Origin: Verrucomicrobiota bacterium
GTDB taxonomy: Bacteria; Verrucomicrobiota; Verrucomicrobiia; Verrucomicrobiales; Akkermansiaceae
DNA: 13,722 nt
Direction: 5' to 3'
Assembly: GCA_026397695.1 (NCBI GenBank)
Contig: JAPLUJ010000599.1
Span: 1-13,722 of the forward strand
Below the pieces are notes generated by a model. The model was not told the origin of the DNA and did no database searches. It saw only the letters and a program-made list of their open reading frames with translations. Each line of letters opens with the position of its first letter. Position 1 is the stretch's first letter. Made by a program: the position numbers and the translations under genes. Below are positions 12,913 to 13,722 of the stretch, piece by piece.

Positions 12913-13722
12913 ATGACCCACTGGAGTTTGAAATTGCTTGCCGCCGTGTGGCTGTGCGCGAGTTCCGCGCCGGCCCAAATCGCCGTTTCCATCAGGCTTG
13001 CCAAGCAGCAGCACCTCACCGGAGAACCCGTCATGGCCGTCGTCACCATCATCAACCACGCCGGCAGGGAACTGGACTTCCACAGCGACGGGCGCTTCCA
13101 ATGGCTCGATTTCGTCGTCAAAAACAGCAATGGCACCCCGGTCTCCACGAAAAGCACAACGCTCTTCGGGGCGATGAAAATCGCGCCCGGCCAATCGCTG
13201 TCCCGGGAAGTCGATCTGGCGCGACAATTTCAACTCGGCGAACCCGGCAACTTTTCGGTGGCCGCCGTGATCCGTCTGCCGGGAGACAACACGCAAGCCA
13301 CCTCCTCCAACCGGGTGTTCTTCAGTCAAAGCCGGGGTCAACTCTCATGGTCCCAGAAAGTCGGCATCTCAGGACGCCCCAATCAAACCCGTGAATTCCG
13401 CATCCTCACTTTCTCCGGTGATTCAAAATCCCAGATTTACGCCCAGATCGTGGATGGCCACACCGGTCAAGTCGTCCGTACCTTCCTGCTCGGAGACATC
13501 CTCATGCTGCGCAAACCCCTCGCCACCGTGGACCGCCAGCAACGCATGCATGTGATGTTTCTGGCCACCCCCACCCTTTGGGTCCACTGCGTGATCGATA
13601 CCGACGGCAAATTGAACAACCGCCAGATCCACCAACGCGGCCCCCACGGGGACCCCCAATTGCTGACTTTCGGAGATGGAAGCGTGCGGGTGGCCAACAG
13701 CGTCCCCTACGATCCCAAAACC
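12913..13722 (+). CDS. Exported protein of unknown function, 3' end outside window
   Basis: An ATG at 12913 opens 270 codons with no stop before the window ends, so the gene is incomplete. The N-terminus is a signal peptide (MTHWSLKLLAAVWLCASSAPA, likely cut before QIAV). Residues about 22-135 look like an immunoglobulin-like beta domain: LTGEPVMAVVTIINHAGREL, LDFVVKNSNGTPV, IAPGQSLSREVDL, GNFSVAAVIRLP. After it come segments with WSQKVGI and YAQIVDGHTGQVVRTFLLGD, then strand-rich sequence with a V-D-R-Q-Q-R-M-H-V-M-F run suggestive of another beta domain. No catalytic motif is seen and the family is not recognised. No ribosome-binding site precedes the ATG. Confidence 0.75.
   Translation, partial: MTHWSLKLLAAVWLCASSAPAQIAVSIRLAKQQHLTGEPVMAVVTIINHAGRELDFHSDGRFQWLDFVVKNSNGTPVSTKSTTLFGAMKIAPGQSLSREVDLARQFQLGEPGNFSVAAVIRLPGDNTQATSSNRVFFSQSRGQLSWSQKVGISGRPNQTREFRILTFSGDSKSQIYAQIVDGHTGQVVRTFLLGDILMLRKPLATVDRQQRMHVMFLATPTLWVHCVIDTDGKLNNRQIHQRGPHGDPQLLTFGDGSVRVANSVPYDPKT

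Noticed and set aside
1..13722. tRNA or rRNA genes and complete transposases
   Set aside because: No cloverleaf with a T-loop, no rRNA signature and no transposase motif was recognised on either strand.

Overview
The window looks like chromosomal DNA of a Gram-negative, moderately GC-rich bacterium, most probably a verrucomicrobium (Verrucomicrobiota, possibly Verrucomicrobiales). The reasons are an mcsA-mcsB-clpC cluster without ctsR, secreted SUMF1 and BspA-like leucine-rich-repeat proteins carrying a short 'Y-x-x-x-[FY]-S-D...W' beta module, intergenic heptamer repeats, and few Shine-Dalgarno sequences. The assignment is an inference from gene content, not a database result.

Region 1 (1-3178) is accessory. 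It starts in a heptamer tandem repeat, followed by a secreted SUMF1-domain protein (114-1292). A repeat-rich gap follows (heptamers and a CACGGGCA/TGCCCGTG hairpin). Next is a secreted leucine-rich-repeat gene broken by a 13-bp insertion (1491-2733). A gene-poor scar (2734-3178) comes after it. It holds a 29-codon signal-peptide stub, an AT-rich palindrome, a minus-strand remnant resembling the C-terminus of a type I restriction specificity subunit (HsdS), and a second CACGGGCA hairpin inside what folds on paper as a three-way junction.

Region 2 (3179-8588) is core metabolism. aroK (shikimate kinase) and queG (epoxyqueuosine reductase) form a minus-strand pair overlapping by ATGA. They diverge from sua5 (threonylcarbamoyl-AMP synthase) and apaG. 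The apaG end converges on a 5-formyltetrahydrofolate cyclo-ligase gene. A small exported TPR-like protein of unknown function and a branched-chain aminotransferase (ilvE) follow.

Region 3 (8664-12864) is the protein-arginine-phosphorylation and Clp system: McsA (zinc-finger adaptor), McsB (arginine kinase) and ClpC (AAA+ unfoldase). mcsB and clpC overlap by ATGA, and a heptamer repeat sits between mcsA and mcsB. McsB would mark proteins with phospho-arginine, and the ClpC N-domain would bind the mark and feed the proteins to ClpP. The last gene (12913 to the window end, incomplete) is an exported protein of unknown function with its own promoter, possibly giving an almost leaderless mRNA.
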